This document shows, in pieces, positions 20,591-30,022 of a stretch of 64,000 nt of DNA (the stretch's first letter is position 1; each line of letters starts with the position of its first letter). A program made the translations under genes and the position numbers. Under the pieces are notes generated by a model that was not told where the DNA came from, did not search any database, and saw only the letters and a list, made by a program, of their open reading frames with translations. Source of the stretch: JBBROS01 sp965213845 (GTDB lineage Bacteria > Pseudomonadota > Alphaproteobacteria > Acetobacterales > Acetobacteraceae). The stretch spans positions 1,860,001 through 1,924,000 of the forward strand of contig CBDCAI010000004.1 of the NCBI GenBank assembly GCA_965213845.1. The letters are read 5' to 3'.

Positions 20591-21358
20591 ATGAAACCCT
20601 TGGTGGGCATCTCCTGCTGCACGAAGCTGTTCGGCACCTACGGGATGCCGAACCATGCGGCGTCCGACACGTATGTCCGGGCGGTGGACCACGTGATGGA
20701 CGGGGTTGCGGTGCTGCTGCCGGCCAACGGCGAGGCGGCGGACGTGGACACGCTGCTGGACCGGCTGGATGGGATCATCCTGACGGGAAGCCGGTCCAAC
20801 GTGCTGCCGGGCCTGTATGGCGGGCCGCCGCACGCGGACGGCACGCCGGAGGACTTCAAGCGGGACGCGGTGACGCTGCCGCTGATCCGGGGCGCCGTGG
20901 CACGGGGCGTGCCGCTGCTGGCGATCTGCCGGGGGTTGCAGGAGTTCAACGTGGCGCTGGGCGGGACCCTGCACCAGCGGCTGCAGGATCTGCCGGGGCG
21001 GCTGGACCATTCGACGCCGCTGCATGCGGACCCGCGAGTGCGGACGGGCAAGGCGCATGCGGTGCGGGTGGTGCCGGGGTCCTGGCTGCACGGGGTGGCG
21101 GGGCTGACGGAACTTCCAGTGAACTCGCTGCACAACCAGGGCATCGACCGTCTGGCGCCGGGGCTGGTGGTGGAGGCCGTTGCGGCGGACGGCACGGTCG
21201 AGGCGGTGCGGTGCCCCGGTGCGAAGGCCTTGGCGGTGGGGGTTCAATGGCACCCCGAGTACGACTTTGCGACGGACGCGGTGTCGCGGGCGATCTTTTC
21301 GGCGTTCGCGGCGGCCATGCGGGGTAGTGACGGGGTGGCGGCCCTGGCCGCGGACTGA
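20591..21358 (+). CDS. Gamma-glutamyl-gamma-aminobutyrate hydrolase family (peptidase C26)
   Basis: Class I glutamine amidotransferase-like hydrolase, PuuD type, which cleaves gamma-glutamyl amides in putrescine degradation; 255 residues. Catalytic Cys in LLAICRGLQEFNVALGG; His and Glu in VGVQWHPEYDF; MKPLVGISCCT at the N-terminus and GIILTGSRSNVLPGLYGG in the loop. No other puu gene is nearby. The last 288 bp recur as a separate truncated copy at 22199-22483. Confidence 0.9.
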   Translation: MKPLVGISCCTKLFGTYGMPNHAASDTYVRAVDHVMDGVAVLLPANGEAADVDTLLDRLDGIILTGSRSNVLPGLYGGPPHADGTPEDFKRDAVTLPLIRGAVARGVPLLAICRGLQEFNVALGGTLHQRLQDLPGRLDHSTPLHADPRVRTGKAHAVRVVPGSWLHGVAGLTELPVNSLHNQGIDRLAPGLVVEAVAADGTVEAVRCPGAKALAVGVQWHPEYDFATDAVSRAIFSAFAAAMRGSDGVAALAAD

Positions 21359-21412
21359 ATACGCAGCAGCGCAAATTCGCAATGCTGTCAGGCATTTAAA
21401 GTCATTTTCAAG

Positions 21413-21441
21413 TTGATCCCAGGCCCCGGCTCCGTTATATT
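21413..21441 (+). promoter_or_regulatory. Strong candidate sigma-70 promoter
   Basis: TTGATC (21413-21418), a 17-bp spacer, and TATATT (21436-21441, five of six consensus positions) lie 29 bp before the start of the unknown gene at 21471. This is the best promoter-like pair I saw in the window, in a locally AT-rich stretch. Confidence 0.55.
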
Positions 21442-21470
21442 CCGTATCCAACCGGTCAGGGATGTTTTCA

Positions 21471-22121
21471 ATGACGGCGCAAGTCCCCGAGATCTTGATT
21501 CACCGCGGCACGCATCTGGACATGACTGAGGACCCGCTCCGGGGCTACTTGGATAGACTGCCTAAGATCAAGCGGCCCAACATGATCTGGCAAAGCAGTG
21601 CCTGCTGGCGTGGCTATGTCGGCACCTGGGAGTTCCGCGACTCCTGTCTCTGTCTGGTGGCGTTGCAGACGGTGTTGCTGATCGACGGGCGCGAGGTGGA
21701 GGGCAACCTGGAGATGGCGCTGCCCTGGGTGAAAGGGTGCCTGCGGGCGAGCTGGTTCACGGGCCGGCTGCGATGCCCCGAAGGGCGGATGCTGCACTAC
21801 GCCCACAACATGTTCGCGAGCGACTATGAGCGTGACCGCTTCCTGTTCGTCCACAAGGGGCGGCTTAAAGAGGAGTATATCCAGGTCAATCCGCCGGAAT
21901 CGCTGTTGTATCGCATCGATGCGGGGGGCGGGCGCCAGTTCGTCGACAGCTTCCGCGACGCGGACGGCCTGCCGGATCCTCTGGAGGGGCATCCGTTGAC
22001 CGATGCCTACCTCGTGTGGGGCCAGAAGCCCGAGGAGGTGCCCGAGGAGGAGCAGGGCTATCGGATCGGCGGCGCCTTCGTGCGGGGCCCTGGAAGCCCG
22101 CTTCCCGAACAGGGCGGGTGA
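21471..22121 (+). CDS. Hypothetical protein (WRGYxxTWE family-like)
   Basis: Protein of about 216 residues, no signal peptide or membrane segment. It shows NMIWQSSACWRGYVGTWEF followed by DSCLCLVALQTVLLIDGREV, a pattern I recall from uncharacterised bacterial proteins (WRGYxATWEI then LYL). ATG 21471 is preferred to 21462 because AGGG lies 9 bp upstream of it. The gene has its own promoter and sits between the full C26 gene and a 3-prime fragment of a second copy, so it looks inserted. Function unknown. Confidence 0.7.
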   Translation: MTAQVPEILIHRGTHLDMTEDPLRGYLDRLPKIKRPNMIWQSSACWRGYVGTWEFRDSCLCLVALQTVLLIDGREVEGNLEMALPWVKGCLRASWFTGRLRCPEGRMLHYAHNMFASDYERDRFLFVHKGRLKEEYIQVNPPESLLYRIDAGGGRQFVDSFRDADGLPDPLEGHPLTDAYLVWGQKPEEVPEEEQGYRIGGAFVRGPGSPLPEQGG

Positions 22122-22198
22122 GATGCCGGGAGAGCGCATCCTGTCGGCACGGCAGGCCGGGCCAGGCGAGCTGGGGCTGGTGCAGGCGACGACGGAGC

Positions 22199-22483
22199 GT
22201 GCCGGGGTCCTGGCTGCATGGCGTGGCGGGGCTGACCGACCTGCCGGTGAACTCGCTGCACAACCAGGGGTTCGACCGTCTGGCGCCCGGGCTGGTGGTG
22301 GAGGCGGTGGCCCCGGACGGCACGATCGAGGCGGTGCGGTGCCCCGGTGCGGCGGCGCCGGCGGTGGGGGTGCAGTGGCATCCGGAATACGATTTCGGGA
22401 CGGATGCGGTGTCGCGCGCCATCTTTGCGCGGTTCGCGGCGGCCCTGCGCGGGCAGGACGGGGCGCGGCTGGCGGCGGACTGA
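22199..22483 (+). pseudogene. 3-prime fragment of a second C26 hydrolase gene
   Basis: The 285 bp from GTGCCGGGGTCC to the TGA at 22481-22483 match 21071-21358 of the complete gene at roughly 85% identity by eye. They encode VPGSWLHGVAGLTDLPVNSL and VGVQWHPEYDFGTDAVS. It keeps the catalytic His and Glu but lacks the N-terminal half and the nucleophilic Cys. The fragment starts abruptly after unrelated sequence. Confidence 0.85.
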
Positions 22484-22495
22484 CGCCCTGGCCCG

Positions 22496-23776
22496 TCAGG
22501 CGGGGTCCAGCCTCGTGCAGCCGCCTTCGGCCATCGGGCGGATGACGCTGGCGGCGGGGATCGTCTTCTCGATCTGCAGCAGGTCCCAGCCGGCCCGCAC
22601 CTCGGCGGGCTGCTTCACCTGGACGAGGTAGTAGTCCTTCATCAGCCGGCCGTCGGCGCGCAGCAGGGTGTTGCGGGCATAGGCGTCGTTCACGGGCGTT
22701 GCCTTCATCTGGCGCATCACGGTCAGGCCGTCCCGGCTGCCGGTCGCGGCGACGGCGCGCAGGTAGTGCAGGACGGCGCTGTAATTGCCGGCTTGCGTCT
22801 GGTTCGGCACGGTGCCGGTGCGGCTCGCGGCGAAGCGCTTCGTGAAGGCCCGGGTCTCGTCGTTCAGGTCCCAGTACCAGCTTTCGAGGTATTGCAGGCC
22901 GGCCGCCTGGGGGCCGAGCTCGTGGACGGAGTTGATGTAGAAGATGAGGGTCGCCAGCTTCTGGCCGCCGCGCAGCACGCCGAACTCGGCCGCCTGCTTG
23001 GCCGCGTTGACGGTGTCGGCCGAGGCGTTGGCCAGTGCGATGATGCTGGCGCCCGAGCTTTGGGCCTGAACGATGTAGGCCGAGAAGTCCGACGTGCCGA
23101 CCGGGTGCCGGACGGAGCCCACGACCTTGCCGCCGGCCGCGGTGAGGACGGCCGTCGCCTCGGACTGCATGGCGGTGCCGAAGGCGTAGTCGGCGGTGAT
23201 GAAGAACCAGGTCTTGCCGCCGGCGTCGACGATGGACTGCGTGAGCCCGTGCGCGAGCGAGTAGGTGTCGTAGGTCCATTGTGCGCCGGTGGGCGAGCAG
23301 GCCTTGCCATACAGCGCCTCGTGGGCGGAGCCGCAATGGATGACGATCTTGCCCCGTTGGCGGGCGATCTCCTGGACGGCGAGGGAGACGGCGGAGTTGC
23401 CGATGTCGAAGATCGCGTCCACGCCCTCCTGGTCGTAGGCGCGGGAGGCGAGGGCGGCCCCGATGTCGGTCTTGTTCTGATGGTCGTAGACCAGGACCTC
23501 GACGGCGAAGCTGCCGGCCTTGTAGCCCATGTCCTCGGCCGCGAGCCGGACGGCCGCGACGGTGCCGGCGCCGCCGGTGCCCGAGTACGCGGAGCTCTGG
23601 TCGTTCATGACCGCGATCCGGATCGGCGCCGTCTGGGCCTTTGCCGGGGGGGCGAGCGTGAGGGCGGCGAGGCCGGCCACGAGGCCGCGCCGTCCGATGG
23701 CTCCGGCCTGGTCCGGCCCGGCCCTGCTGCTGATCGCGTCCGCGACGACGGCTTCGTGGCCCATGTGTTTCCCCAT
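22496..23776 (-). CDS. ABC transporter substrate-binding protein, branched-chain amino acid type
   Basis: Periplasmic LivK-like receptor, 426 residues. The leader carries GRRGLVAGLAALTLAPPAKAQ (Tat/Sec-like, unusually long N-region). Core: IRIAVMNDQSSAYSGTGG, AVRLAAEDMG, VEVLVYDHQNKTDIGAALA, and WFFITADYAFGTAMQ. No permease or ATPase genes adjoin it, so it is an orphan receptor. It lies 67 bp downstream of paaE on the same strand and could serve uptake of an aromatic acid, but that is speculation. Confidence 0.88.
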   Translation of the reverse strand: MGKHMGHEAVVADAISSRAGPDQAGAIGRRGLVAGLAALTLAPPAKAQTAPIRIAVMNDQSSAYSGTGGAGTVAAVRLAAEDMGYKAGSFAVEVLVYDHQNKTDIGAALASRAYDQEGVDAIFDIGNSAVSLAVQEIARQRGKIVIHCGSAHEALYGKACSPTGAQWTYDTYSLAHGLTQSIVDAGGKTWFFITADYAFGTAMQSEATAVLTAAGGKVVGSVRHPVGTSDFSAYIVQAQSSGASIIALANASADTVNAAKQAAEFGVLRGGQKLATLIFYINSVHELGPQAAGLQYLESWYWDLNDETRAFTKRFAASRTGTVPNQTQAGNYSAVLHYLRAVAATGSRDGLTVMRQMKATPVNDAYARNTLLRADGRLMKDYYLVQVKQPAEVRAGWDLLQIEKTIPAASVIRPMAEGGCTRLDPA

Positions 23777-23843
23777 GATCGTCTTGTTTCGATCTTGGGA
23801 CCGATACTCTCCGCCCGGGCCGGGTTCGGCAAGCCCGTCGAGA

Positions 23844-24929
23844 TCAGACGTGGTCGTAGTCGACCGTGACGTGCGGGGTGGTGGGGTGGGCCTGGCAGGT
23901 CAGAACGTAGCCGGACGCGGTCTCCCAGGGTTCCAGGCCGTAGTTGACGTCCATGGTCACGGCGCCTTCGGTGACGCGGGCGCGGCAGGTGCTGCACATC
24001 CCGGCGCGGCAGGAGTACGGCAGGTCGAGCCCGGCGCGCAGGGCGGCGTCCAGCACGGTTTCGCCGGCGGTCAGGGGGATGCGGGTGCTGACCCCGTCGG
24101 CGATGACGGTCGCGGTGTTGACGGCATTGGTGGCGGCGGGCGGGCGCGGCGGGGTGGCGCGGGCGGGCTGGCCGTCGCGCTCGAAGGCAGGGGCGAAGCG
24201 TTCGGCCAGGATGCTGTCGCGGGCCATACCGCAGGCGGCCAGGGCTTCGGTCGCCGCGTCGATCAGCGCGCCGGGGCCGCAGAGCAGCGCCAGGACTGGC
24301 AGGGGACGGGGCAGCAGGTCCGTGATCTTCGCCGCGTCCAGGCGCCCGTTCAGGATGGGGATGTCCTGCTGCTCGCGCGACAGGACGTGCGTGACGGACA
24401 GGCGGTGCATGAACTGGTCCTTCAATGCCTCCAGCTCGTCCCGGAACAGGATCTGGGCGGTGCTGCGGCTGCCGTACAGCAGGGTCACGCGGCTGCGGGG
24501 CTGCCGGGCCAGGACGGTCTTCACGATCGACAGGACGGGGGTGATGCCGGACCCGGCGGCGACGGCGAGGATGTGCTGGGCGATGTCGGGCCCGATCGGG
24601 ACGGTGAAGCGGCCCTGGGGCGGCAGGACGTCGATGGTGTGGCCGGGGGCCAGCGCCTGGTGCGCCCAGCCGGAGAACACGCCGTCGTCGACGCGCTTGA
24701 TGGCGACGCGCAGCGCGGGGTCGTCGAGGCCGGAGCAGATGGAGTAGGAGCGCCGGACGTCCCGACCGCCGAGCGTGGTGCGCAGCGTCAGGTATTGGCC
24801 CGGGCGATAGGCGAAGCGGGGGCGGAGCGCGTCCGGGATGTCGAAGCTGAGGCTGATCGCGTCGTCGGTCTCGGTATGGACGGCGGCGATGCGCAGCGGG
24901 TGGAAGGTGGCCCGGCCGGTCAGTGGCAT
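23844..24929 (-). CDS. paaE: Phenylacetyl-CoA 1,2-epoxidase reductase subunit
   Basis: Electron-transfer subunit of the PaaABCE epoxidase, 361 residues. FAD-binding RFAYRPGQYLTLRTTLGGR and RRSYSICS; NAD-binding AVAAGSGITPVLSIV and LLYGSR; C-terminal plant-type [2Fe-2S] ferredoxin domain with CRAGMCSTCRARV and a final VLTCQAHP. The start overlaps the end of paaD by 10 bp. It is the last gene of paaABCDE. Confidence 0.96.
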   Translation of the reverse strand: MPLTGRATFHPLRIAAVHTETDDAISLSFDIPDALRPRFAYRPGQYLTLRTTLGGRDVRRSYSICSGLDDPALRVAIKRVDDGVFSGWAHQALAPGHTIDVLPPQGRFTVPIGPDIAQHILAVAAGSGITPVLSIVKTVLARQPRSRVTLLYGSRSTAQILFRDELEALKDQFMHRLSVTHVLSREQQDIPILNGRLDAAKITDLLPRPLPVLALLCGPGALIDAATEALAACGMARDSILAERFAPAFERDGQPARATPPRPPAATNAVNTATVIADGVSTRIPLTAGETVLDAALRAGLDLPYSCRAGMCSTCRARVTEGAVTMDVNYGLEPWETASGYVLTCQAHPTTPHVTVDYDHV

Positions 24930-25411
24930 TTGAACTGGTCGAACGGCTCCCGGCAGGCCAGGCAGCGCCAGAGCGCCTTGCAGGAGGTGGAGCCGAACTC
25001 GGCGATGCATTCGGTGTCATCGGAGCCGCAGCGGGGGCAGGCGGCTTCGTCCGCGCTGAACAGGGCCCGGCGCCCGGCGGCGCGGGTGGGCGGGGCGATG
25101 CCGTAGGCGCGCAGCTTCTCGCGGCCGTCGGGCGTCATCCAGTCGGTGGTCCAGGCGGGGGCCAGCACGGTGCGCACCCGGTTTCGGATGCCGGCGCGGT
25201 CGAGTGCGAGGCCGACCTCGAGCGCGATCATGTTCATGGCCGGGCAGCCGGAATAGGTGGGGGTGATGGCGACCTCGACGGTGCCGCCGTGTTCCGTGAC
25301 GGTTCGGAGCACGCCGAGGTCCTCGATGGTGAGCACGGGGATCTCGGGGTCGACGACCTGGGCGGCGGCGGACCAGGCGCGGGCTTCGAGCGCGGTGCGC
25401 CCGGCTACCAT
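24920..25411 (-). CDS. paaD: Phenylacetate degradation protein PaaD (MIP18/SufT-like)
   Basis: Accessory protein needed for iron-sulfur or diiron maturation of the epoxidase; 163 residues. DUF59/MIP18 N-domain: QVVDPEIPVLTIEDLGVLR, YSGCPAMNMIALEV. C-terminal zinc-ribbon-like Cys pairs: CPRCGSDDTECIAEFGST and CLACREPFDQFKCH. Overlaps paaC by 7 bp and paaE by 10 bp. Confidence 0.95.
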   Translation of the reverse strand: MVAGRTALEARAWSAAAQVVDPEIPVLTIEDLGVLRTVTEHGGTVEVAITPTYSGCPAMNMIALEVGLALDRAGIRNRVRTVLAPAWTTDWMTPDGREKLRAYGIAPPTRAAGRRALFSADEAACPRCGSDDTECIAEFGSTSCKALWRCLACREPFDQFKCH

Positions 25412-26175
25412 GTGGCGCCGGGGTGGGTGCGGGGCAGATGCTGCATCTCGGCCAGCAGGAAGCCGAGGTGTTCGGTATGACGGCCGTGGCGGCCGCCCTG
25501 CTGGGACCAGGGGGCTTTCGGGCGCTGCAGGGTGGCTTCGGCGAAGACGGCGTCCAGCGTGTGGTCCCATTCCGCGCGGATGGGGGCCGGGTCGGGGACG
25601 ATGCCGGCGTCGATGAGAAGCTGTTCGTCGGGGGGGCCGAACAGCTCGCCCGTGTAGGGCATCAGCAGGTCTGTCGCCTCCTGGGCGCGGCGGTGGCTTT
25701 CGACGGTGCCGTCGCCCAGGCGGATGACCCATTCGGCGGAATGACGGAGGTGGTAGGCGGCCTCCTTCTCGGCCTTGGCGGCGATGGCGGCGAGGCCCGG
25801 GTCGCGGGAGGCGGCCAGCGCGCGCCACCAGGGGTCCATGGCGGCGGCATACACGAACAGGCGCAGGATGGTGCGGGCGAAGTCGCCGTTCGGCAGCTCC
25901 AGCAGCAGCAGGTTGCGGTATTGCGGCGGGTCGCGCAGGTAGGCGAACTGGTCCTCGTCGTGGCCGGCGGCCTCGGTTTTAGCGGCGTGGGCATACAGGC
26001 TGCGGGCCTGGCCCAGCAGATCGAGCCCCATGTTGGCGAGGGCGATATCCTCCTCGGGCGTCGGCGCGTGGCCGCACCATTCGGACAGGCGGTGGCCCAG
26101 GATCAGCGCGTCGTCGGCGCGGCGCAGGGCGAACAGCACGAGGGGCGTCTCGTTCACCGTGATGGAGGTGGTCAC
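25405..26175 (-). CDS. paaC: Phenylacetyl-CoA 1,2-epoxidase structural subunit
   Basis: Non-catalytic ferritin-like partner of PaaA; 256 residues. DALILGHRLSEWCGHAPTPE, EDIALANMGLDLLGQARSLY and AEKEAAYHLRHSAEWVIRLG are typical. It starts with GTG in a GTGA overlap with the paaB stop. Confidence 0.95.
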   Translation of the reverse strand: MTTSITVNETPLVLFALRRADDALILGHRLSEWCGHAPTPEEDIALANMGLDLLGQARSLYAHAAKTEAAGHDEDQFAYLRDPPQYRNLLLLELPNGDFARTILRLFVYAAAMDPWWRALAASRDPGLAAIAAKAEKEAAYHLRHSAEWVIRLGDGTVESHRRAQEATDLLMPYTGELFGPPDEQLLIDAGIVPDPAPIRAEWDHTLDAVFAEATLQRPKAPWSQQGGRHGRHTEHLGFLLAEMQHLPRTHPGATW

Positions 26176-26452
26176 ATGTGCCCCACTTCGTCCGGGACCT
26201 CGTAGAAGGTGGGGTGGCGGTAGATCTTGCTGGCGGTGGGTTCGAACAGCATGGCCTTGTCGGCCGGGTCGCTGGCGGTGATGGCGGCGCTGGGCACGAC
26301 CCAGAGCGACAGGCCCTCGCCACGGCGGGTGTAGACGTCGCGGGCGGCGTGCAGGGCCATGGTGGCGTCGACGGCGTGGACGCTGCCGGCGTGCTTGTGC
26401 GCCAGGCCGTTGCGGCTGCGGATGAACACCTCCCACAGCGGCGTCTCGTTCG

Positions 26453-26456
<4 letters not shown>
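26172..26456 (-). CDS. paaB: Phenylacetyl-CoA 1,2-epoxidase subunit PaaB
   Basis: Small structural subunit of 94 residues: WEVFIRSRNGLAHKHAGSVH, then ARDVYTRRGEGLSLWVVPS. It bridges PaaAC heterodimers in the epoxidase. Four-base overlaps with paaA (26453-26456) and paaC. Confidence 0.95.
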
Positions 26457-27427
<971 letters not shown>

Positions 27428-27474
27428 GGCGCGCTTCCTGGTTGTTCGGGGACGTTTCTACCACAGCCTGCGTC

Positions 27475-28428
27475 TCACGGCACTTGGGGATGCGGGACGG
27501 CTTTGGGGAGGGTGGGGGTGCCGGCCCAGGGAACCCGGCGGAAGTGCTCGGTCAGCAGGTCGATCAGCGCCGTCACGCGGGCCGGGCGCAGGGTGGTGGC
27601 GGGGGTGACGAGGTGCAGCGCCGTGGGCGGGATGGTCCAGCCGGGCAGCAGCTCCACCAGGTCGCCCGAGCGGATCGCCTGCCAGACCAGGAACTCCGGC
27701 ATCACGGCGATGCCGATGCCGGCCACGAGGGCGGGGACGGCGATGTCGCCGTTGTCCAGGATGTAGCGGCCGGTGACGCGGATGCTGCACTCGCCTTCGG
27801 TGGCGTGGTGGAAGGTCCAGGTGCCGGGTGACGGGATCTGGTTGAACAGCACGGCCTGCCGATGCTCGAGGTCGCGCGGATGGTGCGGCGTGCCGTGCCG
27901 GGCCAGGTGGCCGGGGGAGGCGACGGTCAGCCGGCGCACCTCGTGCAGCTGCCGGGCCCGCAGCGCGGAATCGCGGAGCTCGCCGATGCGGAGCGCGAGG
28001 TCGATGCCCTCGCCGACCAGGTCGACGCGGCGGTCGGTGAGGCAGAGGTCGAGCGAGACGGCGGGGTACAGGGCGAGGAAGCGCGGCAGGATGGTGCCGA
28101 GGGTCTGCAGCCCGAATGACAGGGGGGCGGTGACGCGGACCAGGCCGCGGGGGAGGTCGACGCGCTCGGTCATCTCGGCCTCGACCGCCGCGCCTTCGGC
28201 CAGGATCGCCTGAGCCCGGCCCAGCGCGGCCCGGCCGCTGTCGGTCAATGCGAGCCGGCGGGAGCTTCGGTGCAGCAGCGGGGCGCCGAGCCGCGCCTCC
28301 AGCCGGGCGAGCGCCTTGGAGACGGTGGCCTTGGACAGGTCGAGCGCGACGGCGGCGCGGGAGAAGGAGCCGAGTTCGGCCACCCTGGCGAAGATGGCCC
28401 AGGCCTCGAGGTCGGGGAGGTTGGTCAT
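27475..28428 (-). CDS. LysR family transcriptional regulator
   Basis: 317-residue regulator. N-terminal winged helix: ARVAELGSFSRAAVALDLSK, TVSKALARLEARLGAPLLHR. The remainder is the periplasmic-binding-like effector domain. It is divergent from pirin and wrbA, with a 106-bp shared control region that contains overlapping dyads. Its sequence resembles the group that controls adjacent pirin/quinone reductase genes. A role in paa expression downstream on the same strand is possible but less likely. Confidence 0.9.
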   Translation of the reverse strand: MTNLPDLEAWAIFARVAELGSFSRAAVALDLSKATVSKALARLEARLGAPLLHRSSRRLALTDSGRAALGRAQAILAEGAAVEAEMTERVDLPRGLVRVTAPLSFGLQTLGTILPRFLALYPAVSLDLCLTDRRVDLVGEGIDLALRIGELRDSALRARQLHEVRRLTVASPGHLARHGTPHHPRDLEHRQAVLFNQIPSPGTWTFHHATEGECSIRVTGRYILDNGDIAVPALVAGIGIAVMPEFLVWQAIRSGDLVELLPGWTIPPTALHLVTPATTLRPARVTALIDLLTEHFRRVPWAGTPTLPKAVPHPQVP

Positions 28429-28438
28429 ACCGATTTCA

Positions 28439-28459
28439 GAAACGATGAGTTTCCATCGT
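28439..28459. promoter_or_regulatory. Overlapping dyads, candidate LysR operator
   Basis: GAAAC-N5-GTTTC (28439-28453) overlaps ACGATG-N6-CATCGT (28442-28459), 11 bp before the LysR start and about 75 bp before pirin. Both dyads are perfect. The position suits an autoregulatory/activator site. Confidence 0.45.
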
Positions 28460-28534
28460 GGCAGTTTTTAACCCAGGCCGGAAGCGCCACCTTCGTGCTG
28501 GGCCCAGGGTAGGGCCGGAGCAGGGAGCAGGAGC

Positions 28535-29233
28535 ATGATCGAAGTCCGACCTTTCGCCAGCCTTGGCGGTGCCGACCACGGGTGGCTCGACGCCAAGCAT
28601 CACTTCTCGTTCGGCAGCCACCACGACCCGGCACGGATGGGGTGGCGCGCGCTGCGGGTGTGGAACGACGACACGATCGCGCCGAACAGCGGCTTCCCGC
28701 CGCACCCGCACGCGAACATGGAAATCATCACCTATGTCCGGGAGGGCGCGATCACGCACGAGGACAACCAGGGCAACCGCGGCCGGACGGAGGCGGGCGA
28801 CGTGCAGGTGATGTCGGCGGGCAGCGGGATCGCGCATGCCGAGTACAACCGCGAGGACGCGACGACGAAGATCTTCCAGATCTGGATCACGCCCGACAGC
28901 AAGGGCGGCGCACCGAGCTGGGGTGCCAAGCCCTTCCCGCGGGACGAGCGGTCGGGGCGCTTCGTGCCGCTGGCCAGCGGACTGGCCGGCGATGCCGACG
29001 CGCTGCCGATCCGCAGCAATGCGCGCGTGGCCGGGGCGCGGCTGAAGTCCGGCGAGACCGCGACCTACAGCCTGGGCGCCGACCGCCATGCCTACCTGGT
29101 TCCGGCGACGGGCCGGATCGAGGTGAACGGCGTGGCGGCGGGCCCGCGCGACGGCGTCGCCATCCATGACGTGGACACGCTGAGCGTGCGTGCGCTGGAC
29201 GATGCGGACGTGCTGCTCGTCGACGTCGCCTGA
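28535..29233 (+). CDS. Pirin family protein
   Basis: Bicupin pirin, 232 residues, similar to quercetinase-type YhaK/YhhW. Metal ligands in the first cupin: FPPHPHANMEIITYV, and AGSGIAHAEYNRE. The second cupin lacks ligands (SLGADRHAYLVPATGRIEVN). Proteins of this group oxidise flavonols or act as redox sensors. It is followed after 26 bp by wrbA; this pairing with a LysR gene is common and suggests a response to quinones or electrophiles. Confidence 0.92.
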   Translation: MIEVRPFASLGGADHGWLDAKHHFSFGSHHDPARMGWRALRVWNDDTIAPNSGFPPHPHANMEIITYVREGAITHEDNQGNRGRTEAGDVQVMSAGSGIAHAEYNREDATTKIFQIWITPDSKGGAPSWGAKPFPRDERSGRFVPLASGLAGDADALPIRSNARVAGARLKSGETATYSLGADRHAYLVPATGRIEVNGVAAGPRDGVAIHDVDTLSVRALDDADVLLVDVA

Positions 29234-29259
29234 CCCCTTCCAACCCAGGAGAAGACCAC

Positions 29260-29859
29260 ATGGCTAAGGTATTGGTGCTGTATTATTCGACGTATGGGCA
29301 CATCGAGCAGATGGCCGAAGCGGTCGCGGCCGGGGCGCGGGAGGCGGGCGCCACGGTGGATGTGCGGCGCGTGCCCGAGACGGTGCCGGATGCGGTGGCC
29401 CAGGGCGGGCACTTCAAGCTGGACCAGGCCGCCCCGCTGGCGAACGTCGCCGAGCTGGAGGGATACGACGCGATCGTCATCGGCACGCCCACCCGGTACG
29501 GGCGGATGGCGTCGCAGATGGCCAGCTTTCTCGACCAGACGGGCGGGCTGTGGGCGCGGGGGGCGTTGAACGGCAAGGTGGGCGCGGCCTTCACCTCGAC
29601 CGCCAGCCAGCATGGCGGGCAGGAGACGACGCTGTTCTCGACCATCACCAACCTGCTGCATTTCGGCATGGTGGTCGTGGGGCTGCCCTACTCGTTCCAG
29701 GGGCAGCTGAAGCTGGACGAGGTGACGGGCGGCAGCCCCTATGGCGCGACGACGATCGCGGCGGGCGACGGTTCGCGCCAGCCGAGCGAGAACGAGCTTG
29801 CGGGCGCGCGCTTCCAGGGCCGGACGGTGGCGGAGGTGGCGGGCAAGCTGTTCGGCTGA
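29260..29859 (+). CDS. wrbA: NAD(P)H:quinone oxidoreductase, WrbA type
   Basis: FMN flavodoxin-fold quinone reductase, 199 residues. FMN loop VLVLYYSTYGHIEQMAEAVA; IVIGTPTRYGRMASQM; LFSTITNLLHFGMVVVGLPY; C-terminal ARFQGRTVAEVAGKL. Two-electron reduction of quinones avoids semiquinone radicals. Second gene of the pirin-wrbA operon, ended by a strong hairpin. Confidence 0.95.
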   Translation: MAKVLVLYYSTYGHIEQMAEAVAAGAREAGATVDVRRVPETVPDAVAQGGHFKLDQAAPLANVAELEGYDAIVIGTPTRYGRMASQMASFLDQTGGLWARGALNGKVGAAFTSTASQHGGQETTLFSTITNLLHFGMVVVGLPYSFQGQLKLDEVTGGSPYGATTIAAGDGSRQPSENELAGARFQGRTVAEVAGKLFG

Positions 29860-29865
29860 GGCTTC

Positions 29866-29893
29866 GCGTGGGGCCCCGGGCCGGGCCCCACGC
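29866..29893 (+). terminator. Strong hairpin terminator after wrbA
   Basis: A perfect 11-bp stem, GCGTGGGGCCC (29866-29876) with GGGCCCCACGC (29883-29893), and a 6-base loop, 7 bp after the wrbA stop. No U-tract follows. Confidence 0.6.
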
Positions 29894-30022
29894 AAGCGTT
29901 GGCCCAGGGCGATGGCTCGAACGAGCGGCGGCACGGTATGGATGGTTGCGCAAAGCAACGTCGGGCCACGAAGATGCGAAGGATGCGAAGGGGGGGTGTG
30001 CGGATCGGGCGGGCGGGATCGC

